A stretch of 64,000 bases of DNA from Sinorhizobium sp. 8-89 (GTDB lineage Bacteria > Pseudomonadota > Alphaproteobacteria > Rhizobiales > Rhizobiaceae): assembly GCF_030124325.1 (NCBI RefSeq), contig NZ_JASKLR010000009.1:322-64321 (forward strand), given 5' to 3'. The translations under genes were made by a program, and so were the position numbers. Positions 55,283 to 64,000 of this stretch are shown one piece after another. Position 1 is the first letter of the stretch. Every line of letters starts with the position of its first letter. The notes beneath the pieces are model-generated. The model saw only the letters and a list, made by a program, of their open reading frames with translations. It ran no database searches and was not told the DNA's origin.

Positions 55283-56161
55283 TCAGCGCTCCCTTACGCG
55301 CAAAAGCTGGTACTGCAGCACCGAAACGGTGACGATGATCAGGAAGAGGAAGACCGCGACGGCAGAGCCGAGCCCGCCGTGATTGAGGCGGAACGCCTCT
55401 CGGTAGACGAGCTGGAGCAGTACATAGGTCGAATTGAAAGGTCCGCCCTCCGTCATCAGATACACCTGGTCGAAGATCTTGAGCTGCAGGATCAGTTGGA
55501 GCGTCAGGACAAGGGCGGTGACGGGCCAGATCAGCGGCCAGGTGATCCGGCGAAAGCACTGCCAGCGCGTCGCGCCGTCAAGTGTCGCGGCCTCGTAGTA
55601 GTCGGCCGGGATGTTGCGCAATCCGGCAATGAAAAGCAGGAGATTGAAGCCGTTGGTCCACCACACCGTGACCAGCGCCACCATCGGCATCGCCCATAGC
55701 GGATCGCGAAAGACGCTGATGCGCTTGCCGGTGAAAAATTCGATTGCGTATTGGGCGACGCCGAACTGCTGATCCAGCACCCATTTCCAGATCTCCGTCA
55801 CAACGGAGACCGGCAGGATGTAGGGCAGGAAGAACAGCACCAGCACGAGGCTTTGCAACCAGCCTCTAAGACGCACGACCATCAGCGCGAGGCCGAGGCC
55901 GATCAGCGTGTTCGGCACGACGGTCAGTACCACGAAATAGCCTGTGTTCCATACCGAAGTGTAGAAGAGCTTCTGATTGAGCAACCTGATATAGTTGTCG
56001 AAGCCGACCCACTGGCCTTCGCCAATCAGCGGCGCATTCGTGAAGCTCAAGGCGAACATGTTGTAGACGGGATAGGCGAAAACCGTCAGGTAGGTGATCA
56101 CGAAAGGCGCGATCATCAGAATGACGGTCAGCCTCTTGCTCCGTCCCTTGCTCGTCAACAC
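55283..56161 (-). CDS. Sugar ABC transporter permease (MalF-type)
   Basis: 292 residues starting at a GTG with GGAGG nine bases upstream. Six spans; the EAA loop is IPADYYEAATLDGATRWQC. It is separated from the binding-protein gene by 70 bases that contain a perfect 8-bp stem-loop. Confidence 0.9.
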   Translation of the reverse strand: MLTSKGRSKRLTVILMIAPFVITYLTVFAYPVYNMFALSFTNAPLIGEGQWVGFDNYIRLLNQKLFYTSVWNTGYFVVLTVVPNTLIGLGLALMVVRLRGWLQSLVLVLFFLPYILPVSVVTEIWKWVLDQQFGVAQYAIEFFTGKRISVFRDPLWAMPMVALVTVWWTNGFNLLLFIAGLRNIPADYYEAATLDGATRWQCFRRITWPLIWPVTALVLTLQLILQLKIFDQVYLMTEGGPFNSTYVLLQLVYREAFRLNHGGLGSAVAVFLFLIIVTVSVLQYQLLRVRER

Positions 56162-56193
56162 CGCAGCTGTCCTCCGTTCCCATTTTCGGGGCG

Positions 56194-56222
56194 GGACCAG
56201 CCGGCAACAGGCCAGCTGGTCC
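56194..56222 (-). promoter_or_regulatory. Stem-loop after the arabinoside-binding-protein gene
   Basis: Perfect 8-bp stem, GGACCAGC with GCTGGTCC, 13-base loop, no T-run. It starts 9 bases after the binding-protein stop on the minus strand, the same arrangement as at 42696 and 51143. Confidence 0.6.
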
Positions 56223-56231
56223 GTTGTCGTG

Positions 56232-57500
56232 CTACATCTGTCCCTTCAGTTCCTCGCGCATTTGCTCGATCGCTTCCTCGGGATCGAGCTGGCCGTTCAA
56301 CGCCGGCACGATGAAGTTCTGCGTCGCCTCGTAAATCGGCCCGGCGACGCCGGCGAGCGGCGAAACGGGATCGAACACGGCCGTATCGGCGAGCTTCGCG
56401 TAGGTGGCGTTCGGCTGCATTGCTTTGAACTCGGCGCTCTCGGTCACGGGCCTGAAGGCCGGGATATGACCAGCGTCAGCCCAGGAAAGGCTGTGCTCGT
56501 TCATCCACGCGATGATCTGGAGTACCGCTTTCAGCTTCTCCGGCGTGATCGGCTTGGCGTCGCTGTTCGGCACGGCGAAGGCATGGGAGTCCGCCCAGGT
56601 GGCCGGCTGGCCCATCAGCACCGGAATCTGGATGGCGCCCCATTCGAAGCCGAGATTGCCGTTCTTCGCGAGGTCCGTCATCGTCGGCACTTCCCAGACG
56701 CCGTTGATGTGCATCGCCGCCTTGCCCGACGTGAAGAGCGCAATCGAGGCTTCGTAGGAAATCAGTTGCGGCGAGTAGCCGGACGAAACCCAGTTTGCCA
56801 TTGTCGTCAGGGCCTTCACTCCGGCGTCGCCGGGCAGAATTTCCTCGCCATCAATGAATTTTCCACCCTGCTGCGAAAGCAGGGAGTAGAACACACGCCA
56901 CATGGAGCCGCCTTCGTCGGTGTGCAGCGAGAGCGGATACTGGACCTTGCCCGTCGCCTTGATCTTGTCGAGGGCGGCATTGAAGTTGTCCAATCCGTCG
57001 AGGCCTTTCGGCAGTCCGTCATCGCCGAGCAGGCCCGCCTCCTTGAGGATATTCTTGTTGTAGTAGAGGACGATGGCGTGAACGTCGAAGGGAATGCCGT
57101 AGACCTTGCCGTCGGAAGAGGCTGAGTTCCAGCTCGCCTCGACATAATTTTCCTTCTTGATGCCCGCTTCCGCCAGTTCCTCGGTCGTCAGCGGCCGAAG
57201 AATTCCCGACGGTATCGCCAGCGGGAAGCGCGACAGGTGATAGGTCATGATATCCGGCTGCTGGCCGACGGCCGTCGAGGTCTGCACCTTGGTGTAGAAG
57301 GGAACACCCCATTCCAGCGTCGTGGCGTTGATCCTGATATCCGGGTGGGTATCGTTGAACTCCTTGATCAGCGCCTTCATGCGGACGCCATCGCCGCCGC
57401 TCAGGAAGTCCCACCAGGTAATGTCGGTCTGCGCAAAGGCGGCTGCCGAAGGCAGGACTGCCAGTGCACCCGCAAGGACTAATTTCAAAAGCTTCTTCAC
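56232..57500 (-). CDS. Sugar ABC transporter substrate-binding protein
   Basis: 422 residues from the GTG at 57500, with GAGGAGGAG six or more bases upstream; the ATG 12 codons earlier is less likely because it would hide the signal peptide. KKLLKLVLAGALAVLPSAAA is the signal peptide core. The mature part has ITWWDFLSGGDGVRMKALI and IPFDVHAIVLYYNKNILKEA, typical of family 1 sugar-binding proteins. It probably binds arabino-oligosaccharides or related glycosides. Confidence 0.9.
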   Translation of the reverse strand: MKKLLKLVLAGALAVLPSAAAFAQTDITWWDFLSGGDGVRMKALIKEFNDTHPDIRINATTLEWGVPFYTKVQTSTAVGQQPDIMTYHLSRFPLAIPSGILRPLTTEELAEAGIKKENYVEASWNSASSDGKVYGIPFDVHAIVLYYNKNILKEAGLLGDDGLPKGLDGLDNFNAALDKIKATGKVQYPLSLHTDEGGSMWRVFYSLLSQQGGKFIDGEEILPGDAGVKALTTMANWVSSGYSPQLISYEASIALFTSGKAAMHINGVWEVPTMTDLAKNGNLGFEWGAIQIPVLMGQPATWADSHAFAVPNSDAKPITPEKLKAVLQIIAWMNEHSLSWADAGHIPAFRPVTESAEFKAMQPNATYAKLADTAVFDPVSPLAGVAGPIYEATQNFIVPALNGQLDPEEAIEQMREELKGQM

Positions 57501-57654
57501 GTCTGTCTCCTCCTCGATACAAGCATGATGCTTCATTGAATCGGCGGATGTGATCGCGCCGCACTCCCTCTCTGCCGGATGTTTTTCCCATCCGGCTTGC
57601 GGGCATTTTCAGCCAGCAACCTGCATTTTTCGCTTCATATCCGTATTTCAGATA

Positions 57655-58743
57655 TCAACGCAGCCGCGCGCCCTGCTCATCGAAGGCCAGCATGTTGCCT
57701 ATATCCAGACTGAGCCGGACCTCCTGTTTGGGATGTGGCCGGTCCCCACCGCGGCATTCGACTGTCATTTCTCCGCCTGTCGCGGTCAGCACATGCAGGT
57801 AGCCGGTTCCTCCCAGTTCCTCGATGAACTCGGCCCTTGCTTGGAGCGGCAGACCGCCCTCGCGATCGCCAAGCGTGATGTGCTCCGGCCGAGCCCCGAC
57901 AAAGATCCGGCTCCCGACGGAAAGCCTCGCTCTCACGTCGATATCGAAGGCAGCTCCCGGCGCGTCATCGAGTTCGATGGTCAGCCTGTTCGTATCGTTC
58001 GCCATGACGCGGCCCCTCAGAAAATTCATTCCCGGCGAGCCGATGAAGCCTGCGACGAACATGTTGTCCGGGTTACGGTAAAGCTCGAGAGGAGCGCCGA
58101 CCTGCTGAACCACGCCGCTCTTCAATACGACGATCTTGTCGGCAAGCGTCATCGCTTCGACCTGGTCGTGGGTGACGTAAATCATCGTCGCACCGATCTG
58201 GCGATGCAGGCGGGCGATCTCCATGCGCATTTTCACCCGCAGTTCCGCGTCGAGGTTCGAAAGTGGTTCATCGAAGAGAAAGACGCGCGGCTCGCGGACA
58301 ATGGCCCGACCGATCGCCACGCGCTGGCGCTGTCCACCGGAAAGCTGGCTCGGCTTGTGGCTCAGATAGTCGGTCAGCCGCAGGATTTCTGCCGCCGCCT
58401 TCACCTTCGTCTCGATTTCGGCCTTCGGCCGGCGGGCGATGGAAAGGCTGAAGGCCATGTTGTCGAAGACGGACAAATGCGGGTAGAGGGCATAGGATTG
58501 GAAGACCATCGCCACACCGCGCTTCGATGCTTCCTTACGAGTCACGTCCTCGGCTTCGATCCTGATCTCGCCGCCGGTCGTTTCCTCGAGCCCGGCGATC
58601 ATGCGCAGAAGCGTCGATTTCCCGCATCCGGAAGGGCCGACGAACACGGCGAACTCCCCCTGCTCGATCTCGATGTCGACATCGTGGATCACTTTCATGG
58701 CGCCGAACGATTTGCTGACGCCCGTCAACTTGATTCCGGACAT
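57655..58743 (-). CDS. Sugar ABC transporter ATP-binding protein (MsmK/UgpC-type)
   Basis: 362 residues from the ATG at 58743, with GGGAGG four bases upstream. Walker A FVGPSGCGKSTLLRM, signature LSGGQRQRVAIGRAI, Walker B VFLFDEPLSNLDAE and YVTHDQVEAMTLADK are intact. The C-terminal regulatory domain is full length. It drives the permeases at 54455-56161. Located 154 bases before the binding-protein gene and 80 bases after the GH51 gene. Confidence 0.93.
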   Translation of the reverse strand: MSGIKLTGVSKSFGAMKVIHDVDIEIEQGEFAVFVGPSGCGKSTLLRMIAGLEETTGGEIRIEAEDVTRKEASKRGVAMVFQSYALYPHLSVFDNMAFSLSIARRPKAEIETKVKAAAEILRLTDYLSHKPSQLSGGQRQRVAIGRAIVREPRVFLFDEPLSNLDAELRVKMRMEIARLHRQIGATMIYVTHDQVEAMTLADKIVVLKSGVVQQVGAPLELYRNPDNMFVAGFIGSPGMNFLRGRVMANDTNRLTIELDDAPGAAFDIDVRARLSVGSRIFVGARPEHITLGDREGGLPLQARAEFIEELGGTGYLHVLTATGGEMTVECRGGDRPHPKQEVRLSLDIGNMLAFDEQGARLR

Positions 58744-58823
58744 TGTGCCTCCCGCTAACGCGTTAGAATCGATCACGTTTATGATACGGGCGACCTCCTC
58801 AGCCGCCCGGACCAGCGGCCGAT

Positions 58824-60344
58824 TCACGCCGTCTCAACGGAAAGCAGTACGAAGTGATAGGATCTCGGCGGCAGCGTACCGATGAGCGCGCCGGCATCGT
58901 CGACCGCGAGTGCTTTTCCCGCCTTGGGTACGATGCGGTTTTGATCGTCGACCGAGTTGCGCGCCTTCAGGTCCTCGCCTTCCAACATCTGATGCTGAAC
59001 GACCTTGGCTCGCTTGAAGCCCTGCAGACCGATCGTCAGGTCGAGCGGTTCATCAATGCTGCGGTTTATGGCGAAGATCGCAATTGACTTGCCGTCCTCC
59101 TGGAGCACCGCCGAAAGATCAAGATAGGGAACGTCCTGCGCCACGTCACAGTCGTAGGTCGGGCCGGATGCGACGACGTTCAGTGCCGTGCCACGCCCGT
59201 ATTTCGAGGCATATTGGAGCGGATAATAGATCGATTGGCGCCAGGCCGGCCCGCCGGCCTTGGTGAGGATCGGCGCGATCACGTTGACGAGCTGCGCCAT
59301 GCAAGCGATCTTCACCCGGTCGGACCGGCGAATGAAAACGTTGAGCAGCGAACCGACGAAGATCGCATCCTCGAGGTTATACAGCTCTTCGAGGAGCGGC
59401 GGCGCCTCCGGCCAATCCCAGCTCGCGATGCGCTCGCCATCCTGCTTGCGGTCGTGGTACCAGACATTCCACTCATCAAAGCAGATCTTCACATCGCGCT
59501 TCGAGCGCTTCTTCGCTTTGATATAGTCGATGACGCCGCCGATGGTGACGATGTAACGGTCGAGATCGATCGCCTTGGCGTAGTAGTTGAGCGTGTCTTG
59601 CTCTTCATTTCCGAAATATTTGTGCAGGGAGATATAGTCGACGCTGTCATAGCTCGCATCGAGGACTGTCGCCTCCCACTCCGGATAGGTCTTCATCTTG
59701 TCATTCGACGAGCCGCAGACCACCGTCTCCAGCGTCTTGTCGAAATATTTGAAGGCCTTGCTCACTTCGTGGGCCAGATGGCCATACTCGGCCGCGCTCT
59801 TGTGACCGACTTGCCACGGCCCGTCCATCTCGTTGCCGAGGCACCAGAGCCGGACATTGTGCGGCTCCCTGTATCCGTGCTTGGCGCGCAGGTCGCTCCA
59901 ATACGTCCCGCCGGGATGATTGCAATATTCAAGGAAATTGCGGGCGTCGTCCAAGCCGCGCGAGCCGAGGTTCATCGCCAGCATCATCTCGGTCCCGGCG
60001 CGCTTCGCCCAGTCGGCGAACTCATTGACGCCAACCTGGTTGGTCTCGCGTGTGCGCCATGCGAGATCCAGGCGAACCGGGCGCTCCTCGCGCGGGCCGA
60101 TGCCATCCTCCCAGCGGTAGGCGGAAACAAAATTGCCGCCGGGATACCGCACGATCGGCATGTCGAGATCGCGCACCATTTCGAGGACGTCACTGCGAAA
60201 GCCATCCGCATCGGCCTTCTCATGACCGGGTTCATAGATGCCCGTATAAACCGCCCGCCCCATGTGTTCCAGGAAGGAACCATAGACGCGCTTGTCAACG
60301 GTCGAGATGGTGTATTCCCGGTTGAGGGTGGCTTTTGCTCGCAT
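58824..60344 (-). CDS. GH51 alpha-L-arabinofuranosidase
   Basis: 506 residues, ATG start with GAGGAAG upstream. There is no signal peptide, so it acts in the cytoplasm on imported oligosaccharides. VYGSFLEHMGRAVYTGIY begins the family fold. WCLGNEMDGPWQVG holds the acid/base Glu (about 172) and ICFDEWNVWYHD the nucleophile Glu (about 291). The C-terminal beta-sandwich ends SYHFVLLSVETA. It releases arabinofuranose from plant-derived or self-made glycans. It is the first gene of the operon and probably has its promoter in 60345-60483. Confidence 0.93.
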   Translation of the reverse strand: MRAKATLNREYTISTVDKRVYGSFLEHMGRAVYTGIYEPGHEKADADGFRSDVLEMVRDLDMPIVRYPGGNFVSAYRWEDGIGPREERPVRLDLAWRTRETNQVGVNEFADWAKRAGTEMMLAMNLGSRGLDDARNFLEYCNHPGGTYWSDLRAKHGYREPHNVRLWCLGNEMDGPWQVGHKSAAEYGHLAHEVSKAFKYFDKTLETVVCGSSNDKMKTYPEWEATVLDASYDSVDYISLHKYFGNEEQDTLNYYAKAIDLDRYIVTIGGVIDYIKAKKRSKRDVKICFDEWNVWYHDRKQDGERIASWDWPEAPPLLEELYNLEDAIFVGSLLNVFIRRSDRVKIACMAQLVNVIAPILTKAGGPAWRQSIYYPLQYASKYGRGTALNVVASGPTYDCDVAQDVPYLDLSAVLQEDGKSIAIFAINRSIDEPLDLTIGLQGFKRAKVVQHQMLEGEDLKARNSVDDQNRIVPKAGKALAVDDAGALIGTLPPRSYHFVLLSVETA

Positions 60345-60392
60345 GGGCTTCCTCGTTTTGTTGAATTCGATTTTGCCCGAAGCTAATCTGTA

Positions 60393-60448
60393 TGATTTTT
60401 CAAATCAACTATTTTGTTTTGTATCAAAAATTTCGATACGATCGATAC
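60393..60448. promoter_or_regulatory. AT-rich region with inverted and direct repeats upstream of the GH51 gene
   Basis: TGATTT-TTC-AAATCA (60393-60407) and GTATC-N9-GATAC (60421-60439) are inverted repeats, and CGATAC occurs twice nine bases apart (60434, 60443). The 138-base gap between GH51 and the CNNM gene is the expected promoter region of the arabinoside operon; these repeats are operator candidates. Confidence 0.4.
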
Positions 60449-60483
60449 ACTCTGCCTCGATCACCGCGGCAATACGGGGGATG

Positions 60484-61800
60484 TCAGCTAATTCGGGAAG
60501 CCAGAAGCTTGTCGATGCGCATCCCGTCCATGTCGACGATTTCGAAATGCCAGCCCTCGAAATCGAAGCCCTCGCCCACATGCGGGAGATGGCCGAGCAC
60601 CTGCAGCGCGAAGCCGGCGATCGTGTGGAAGTCGCCCTCCGGACGGTCGTGGAACCCCAGCCTTTCGAAAGCGTCGTGCGCGGCCATCATGCCCTCGATC
60701 AGCATGCTGCCATCCTCGCGCACCACGATATCCGGCTCGACTGTTTCCGTATCCGGCAGGTCACCGGCAATCGCCTCCAACAGGTCGGTTTGCGTGACGA
60801 TCCCCTCCAGGCTCCCGTACTCGTCGATGATCGCTGCCAGCCGGACAGGGGCGCTCTTGAACTTCTCCAGCACGCGGAAGACGGCCGTCGACTCGTGCAG
60901 GATCAATGGCTCCCGAACCACGCCGAGGACGTCAAGCGACTGACGGTCGAGTAACTGGTCGAGCAGATCCTTTTTTAACACCATCCCCAGCGGGTAGTCG
61001 ATGTTGCCCCTGCCGATCAGAAGCTGCTCGTGACGACATTCCCTGATCGTCTTGAGGATCTCCTCCTGCGTGTCGTCCGCGTCGATCCAGTCGATCTCGA
61101 TCCGCGGCGTCATGAAGTCGGAAATTCTCCGGTCGCCGATACTGAATATCCGCTCCACCAGTTCCTGCTGGGCGGCATCGAGAAGTCCGGCCTCCTGGCT
61201 TTCGGCGACAAGTAGCTTCAGCTCGGTCGGAGAATGCAGCGATGACTCGCCTGCTCCCGGGCGCAGACCGATCAGCCGAAGCACGAGATTGCCGAGGCCG
61301 TTGAGGGCGAGAATCGCGGGACGCAGCAGAAAAAGGAACAATGCAAGCGGGCGAACGACGGCCAGCGCCGTGCCCTCGCTGCGCTGCAGCGCCAGGCTCT
61401 TCGGTGCCAGTTCGCCGAGCACGATATGCAACGCGGTGATAATGATAAACGACACCGCGACGGCTATCGCATGCGCTCCGACCGACGCCCAGGTCGAAGG
61501 CAGGACCGTCATCAGCGGCTCGATCAGGTGGGCGAGCGCGGGCTCGCCGACCCACCCGAGCGCCAGGGACGATATCGTGATCCCAAGCTGGGTCGCGGCC
61601 AGATTGGCGTCGAGATTTTCGACGGCATGCTGGAGCGCGCTCGCATTCATGCGCCTTTGCGAGACCAGCTCCGCCACGCGGCTGCGGCGGACCGAAACGA
61701 GCGAAAACTCTGCAGCGACGAAAAAGCCGTTGGCGCCGACGAGCAGAAACACGGCCAGTACCCCGATATAATCGAGAATACTGCCATCGGAACCGGACAT
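60484..61800 (-). CDS. CNNM/CBS/CorC-domain membrane protein (hemolysin family)
   Basis: 438 residues from the ATG at 61800, with GGGAGATC directly upstream. The N-terminal CNNM (DUF21) domain has three to four spans (NGFFVAAEFSLVSVRRSR is its signature). Two CBS domains follow at about 205-330 (DFMTPRIEIDWIDADD). The C-terminal CorC/HlyC domain (about 345-435) ends EGFDFEGWHFEIVDMDG. Family members are linked to Mg/Co transport or efflux; the hemolysin name is historical. Not obviously linked to its neighbours. Confidence 0.9.
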   Translation of the reverse strand: MSGSDGSILDYIGVLAVFLLVGANGFFVAAEFSLVSVRRSRVAELVSQRRMNASALQHAVENLDANLAATQLGITISSLALGWVGEPALAHLIEPLMTVLPSTWASVGAHAIAVAVSFIIITALHIVLGELAPKSLALQRSEGTALAVVRPLALFLFLLRPAILALNGLGNLVLRLIGLRPGAGESSLHSPTELKLLVAESQEAGLLDAAQQELVERIFSIGDRRISDFMTPRIEIDWIDADDTQEEILKTIRECRHEQLLIGRGNIDYPLGMVLKKDLLDQLLDRQSLDVLGVVREPLILHESTAVFRVLEKFKSAPVRLAAIIDEYGSLEGIVTQTDLLEAIAGDLPDTETVEPDIVVREDGSMLIEGMMAAHDAFERLGFHDRPEGDFHTIAGFALQVLGHLPHVGEGFDFEGWHFEIVDMDGMRIDKLLASRIS

Positions 61801-62103
61801 GATCTCCCTTCGGGCGGACGGTCGCCCCGACTGTTGACGTTGCAACTACCGTATCACGCTCTTGCCGCCGGAGGCAGATATCCTCTCGAAGACGGTCAGG
61901 CGAATACCGCCTCCTGCGTCGATCCCAATCCGGAGTGGGATGGCGAGCCCCTTGGGCGCGCCTACCGCACGAATGATCAATCTCTTCGATTTCACATCTA
62001 GATTTGCACCCGGGAACTTTTCTAGGATGCACGGGCGGAGGGCTGGCCGCCTTTCGGCCTACTGCTCGACGCCCCGCCCTCCTCTCCACTCGTGGGATTA
62101 CCG

Positions 62104-63027
62104 ATGCCAAAGACATTTCTCTCGATCGGCGAATGCATGATCGAACTTTCACAGGCCGGCGACGGCCACCTCAAGAAGGGTTTCGCGGGCGATAGCTTCA
62201 ATACCGCGTGGTATGCGCGCGCCTTTCTCGGCAGCGGTTGGCAGGTAAGCTACCTCACGGCGCTCGGAACGGACAGGCTGTCCGACGAGATGCTCGCCTT
62301 CATGAGCAGCGCCGGCATCGCCACCGATCATGTGCGCCGCATCGACGGGCGCAATCCCGGCATGTACATGATCCACCTGAAGGACGGCGAGCGCAGCTTC
62401 CAATACTGGCGCGAAACATCCGCGGCCAGATTGCTTGCCGAAGACCGGGAGCGTCTGCGCGCGGCGATCGATGGTGCCGAGCTCGTCTATTTCTCCGGCA
62501 TCACGCTCGCGATCCTCTCTCCCGACGATCGCGGCCGTCTCATCGACGAGGTTCGCCGGGCACGCGACTTGGGGAAGGCTGTTGCTTTCGATCCGAACCT
62601 GCGGCCGCGGCTGTGGGAAAGCACCGAGACGATGTGCGCGGCCATATCGGACGGCGCTCGCGCGGCGACGATGATCTTCCCGAGCTTCGACGACGAACGC
62701 AGCTATTTCGGGGACGCCAGCCCTGAGGCGACGGCGAAGCGCTACCGGGATCTCGGAGCGGAGCTTGTCGTGGTCAAGGACGGCGAGAACGGCATAACGA
62801 TCAGCGACGCCGAAGCGCTCGTGCATGTTCCCGCCCATCCTGCCAACCCGGTCAGCGACACGACCAGCGCCGGCGACAGCTTCAACGGAGCCTTCCTGGC
62901 GATGCAGCTGCGGGGTCTGCCCTCGCGGCGCTCAGCGGAGTTTGCGGCGAAGGTCGCCGCAAAGGTCATCGAACAGCCCGGCGCGCTCATTGGATCCGAT
63001 CATTTGCCGCAACCAGAAGTCGTCTGA
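62104..63027 (+). CDS. kdgK: 2-dehydro-3-deoxygluconokinase-like PfkB kinase
   Basis: 307 residues from the ATG at 62104; a GTG four codons earlier is possible. FLSIGECMIELSQAGDG and KKGFAGDSFNTAWYARAFLG match the KDG kinase N-terminus. The PfkB motif 2 reads VSDTTSAGDSFNGAFLAM, with S-A-G-D in place of the usual G-A-G-D, as in KdgK. It would phosphorylate KDG from uronate breakdown, which fits a locus with a polysaccharide lyase some 58 kb away only loosely. The product name is likely but not certain. Confidence 0.8.
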   Translation: MPKTFLSIGECMIELSQAGDGHLKKGFAGDSFNTAWYARAFLGSGWQVSYLTALGTDRLSDEMLAFMSSAGIATDHVRRIDGRNPGMYMIHLKDGERSFQYWRETSAARLLAEDRERLRAAIDGAELVYFSGITLAILSPDDRGRLIDEVRRARDLGKAVAFDPNLRPRLWESTETMCAAISDGARAATMIFPSFDDERSYFGDASPEATAKRYRDLGAELVVVKDGENGITISDAEALVHVPAHPANPVSDTTSAGDSFNGAFLAMQLRGLPSRRSAEFAAKVAAKVIEQPGALIGSDHLPQPEVV

Positions 63028-63265
63028 ATTGCACCGGGCGGCAGCAGAGCCGCCATACGGCGGGTCCAGATGTATGGGGCCGTTCTAAAATATCGTGCTA
63101 TTTTCTGAGCGCAGCACACTGAGGAGAGGGCGCGCGAGCAAAGAATTTTCGCAAACGGCGCGAAAACGATAGGACATTTCACGAAACGGCCGCGACGCGT
63201 CATAAGTTTGCGTTGTGATAGTCGATTAAATTGATAGTTTTATCTGGCAAAGGATGGAGGGCGAT

Positions 63266-64000
63266 ATGGGCTCGAATAGACTTACCGGAGTAGTAAAACT
63301 AGCGCTTGTAGTCGGCAGCCTGCAGCTAGGCTCTCTTGGCCTTGCTCAGGCAGACACAACGATCCTGAACGTGTCCTATGATCCGACTCGGGAGCTCTAC
63401 AAGGACTTCAATGCGGCCTTCGCCGAAAAGTGGCAGGCCGATACCGGCGAGACCGTGACGATCCAGACCTCTCACGGCGGCTCCGGCAAGCAGGCTCGGT
63501 CGGTGATCGACGGCCTCGAGGCGGATGTCGTGACGCTGGCGCTCGAGGCCGATATCGATGCGATCGCCGCGGCGACCGGCAAGATACCGCCGGATTGGAA
63601 AACTCGCTTCGAAAACAACAGCGCCCCCTACACCTCGACGATCGTCTTCCTCGTCCGCAAGGGCAATCCGAAAGGCGTCAAGGATTGGGGTGATCTCGTC
63701 AGGGAAGATATCCAGGTGATCACGCCGAACCCGAAGACTTCGGGTGGTGCGCGCTGGAACTTCCTTGCGGCCTGGGCCTGGGCACGGGCTGCCAATGGCG
63801 GCGACGATGGCAAAGCGCAGGAGTATGTGGCCCAGCTATTCAAACATGTGCCGGTTCTCGACACCGGTGCGCGCGGCGCAACGACGACCTTCGTCCAGCG
63901 GGGCCTCGGCGACGTGCTGCTCGCCTGGGAAAACGAAGCCTATCTCTCGCTGGAAGAGCTCGGGCCTGACAATTTCGAGATTGTGACGCCATCTACCTCG
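63266..64000 (+). CDS. sbp: Sulfate ABC transporter substrate-binding protein, 3' partial
   Basis: 245 codons are visible; the frame runs off the end of the window without a stop. GGAGG lies seven bases before the ATG. The signal peptide ends near LAQADTT. The mature part begins [17 protein letters not shown], and [14 protein letters not shown] and [14 protein letters not shown] are hallmarks of Sbp/CysP. It binds sulfate (or thiosulfate) in the periplasm. The transporter genes cysT, cysW and cysA would be expected just beyond 64000. It may feed the PAPS operon at 36968-39768. Confidence 0.93.
   Translation, partial: MGSNRLTGVVKLALVVGSLQLGSLGLAQADTTILNVSYDPTRELYKDFNAAFAEKWQADTGETVTIQTSHGGSGKQARSVIDGLEADVVTLALEADIDAIAAATGKIPPDWKTRFENNSAPYTSTIVFLVRKGNPKGVKDWGDLVREDIQVITPNPKTSGGARWNFLAAWAWARAANGGDDGKAQEYVAQLFKHVPVLDTGARGATTTFVQRGLGDVLLAWENEAYLSLEELGPDNFEIVTPSTS

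Noticed and set aside
57550..58758. 402-codon open frame on the plus strand
   Set aside because: Antisense to the ABC ATPase gene.
59214..60386. 390-codon open frame on the plus strand
   Set aside because: Antisense to the GH51 gene.
63037..63054. GGCGGC-AGCAGA-GCCGCC hairpin as kdgK terminator
   Set aside because: Short stem without a T-run; cannot be told from chance GC-rich symmetry.

Overview
The window reads as a chromosome or megaplasmid segment of a rhizobial alphaproteobacterium, most likely Sinorhizobium/Ensifer or a close relative. The basis is inference: high-GC codon use, densely packed ABC-uptake operons, a fused cysN/cysC, a rhizobial-looking intergenic repeat present twice, and a large surface-polysaccharide locus. 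No tRNA, rRNA, CRISPR array, insertion sequence or replication origin was seen.

Layout. (1) 1-2216: the 3' part of a secreted RTX-type repeat protein. (2) 2435-11255, minus strand: methyltransferase, pectate-lyase-like secreted enzyme, sulfotransferase, Wzy/ligase-like membrane protein, GT4 glycosyltransferase and a Wzc-like chain-length protein whose ATP-binding motifs look destroyed. (3) 11981-15695, plus strand: formyltransferase-fold enzyme and a NarL-type histidine kinase/response regulator pair. (4) 15759-20021: SGNH hydrolase divergent from an SxtJ-like protein, a 49-residue DUF5989/SxtK-like protein and a NodU/CmcH-family O-carbamoyltransferase. (5) 21309-31796, plus strand: GT-C-like membrane protein, GT2, two sugar-nucleotide epimerase/decarboxylases, GtrA, a CapD/FlaA1-type dehydratase and two GT4 enzymes, followed by a second RTX protein (32051-33217).

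(6) 39768-33399, minus strand: a compact operon cysD-cysNC-cysQ-PHP-ATP-grasp-epimerase, ending in a clear intrinsic terminator. It makes PAPS and removes PAP, which fits the sulfotransferase at 5117-6040. (7) 39971-47590: ROK repressor divergent from a sugar ABC transporter, a SIS-domain enzyme, a PfkB kinase and an ABC ATPase. (8) 47643-53251: an IclR/RidA/polar amino-acid ABC operon divergent from a DSD1/D-threonine-aldolase-like PLP enzyme. (9) 53414-60344, minus strand: GH51 arabinofuranosidase with its own ABC transporter and an ArsR-type regulator. (10) 60484-64000: CNNM/CBS membrane protein, KDG-kinase-like PfkB protein and the 5' part of a sulfate-binding protein gene.

Together, the first 40 kb describe production, decoration (carbamoyl, sulfate, perhaps formyl and methyl groups), export and trimming of a surface polysaccharide. 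The last 24 kb describe uptake and catabolism of sugars, amino acids, arabinosides and sulfate. Strongest leads: the SxtIJK-like module, the PAPS operon carrying an uncharacterised PHP/ATP-grasp/epimerase trio, the pseudokinase co-polymerase, and a stem-loop directly behind the binding-protein gene in all three complete ABC operons.
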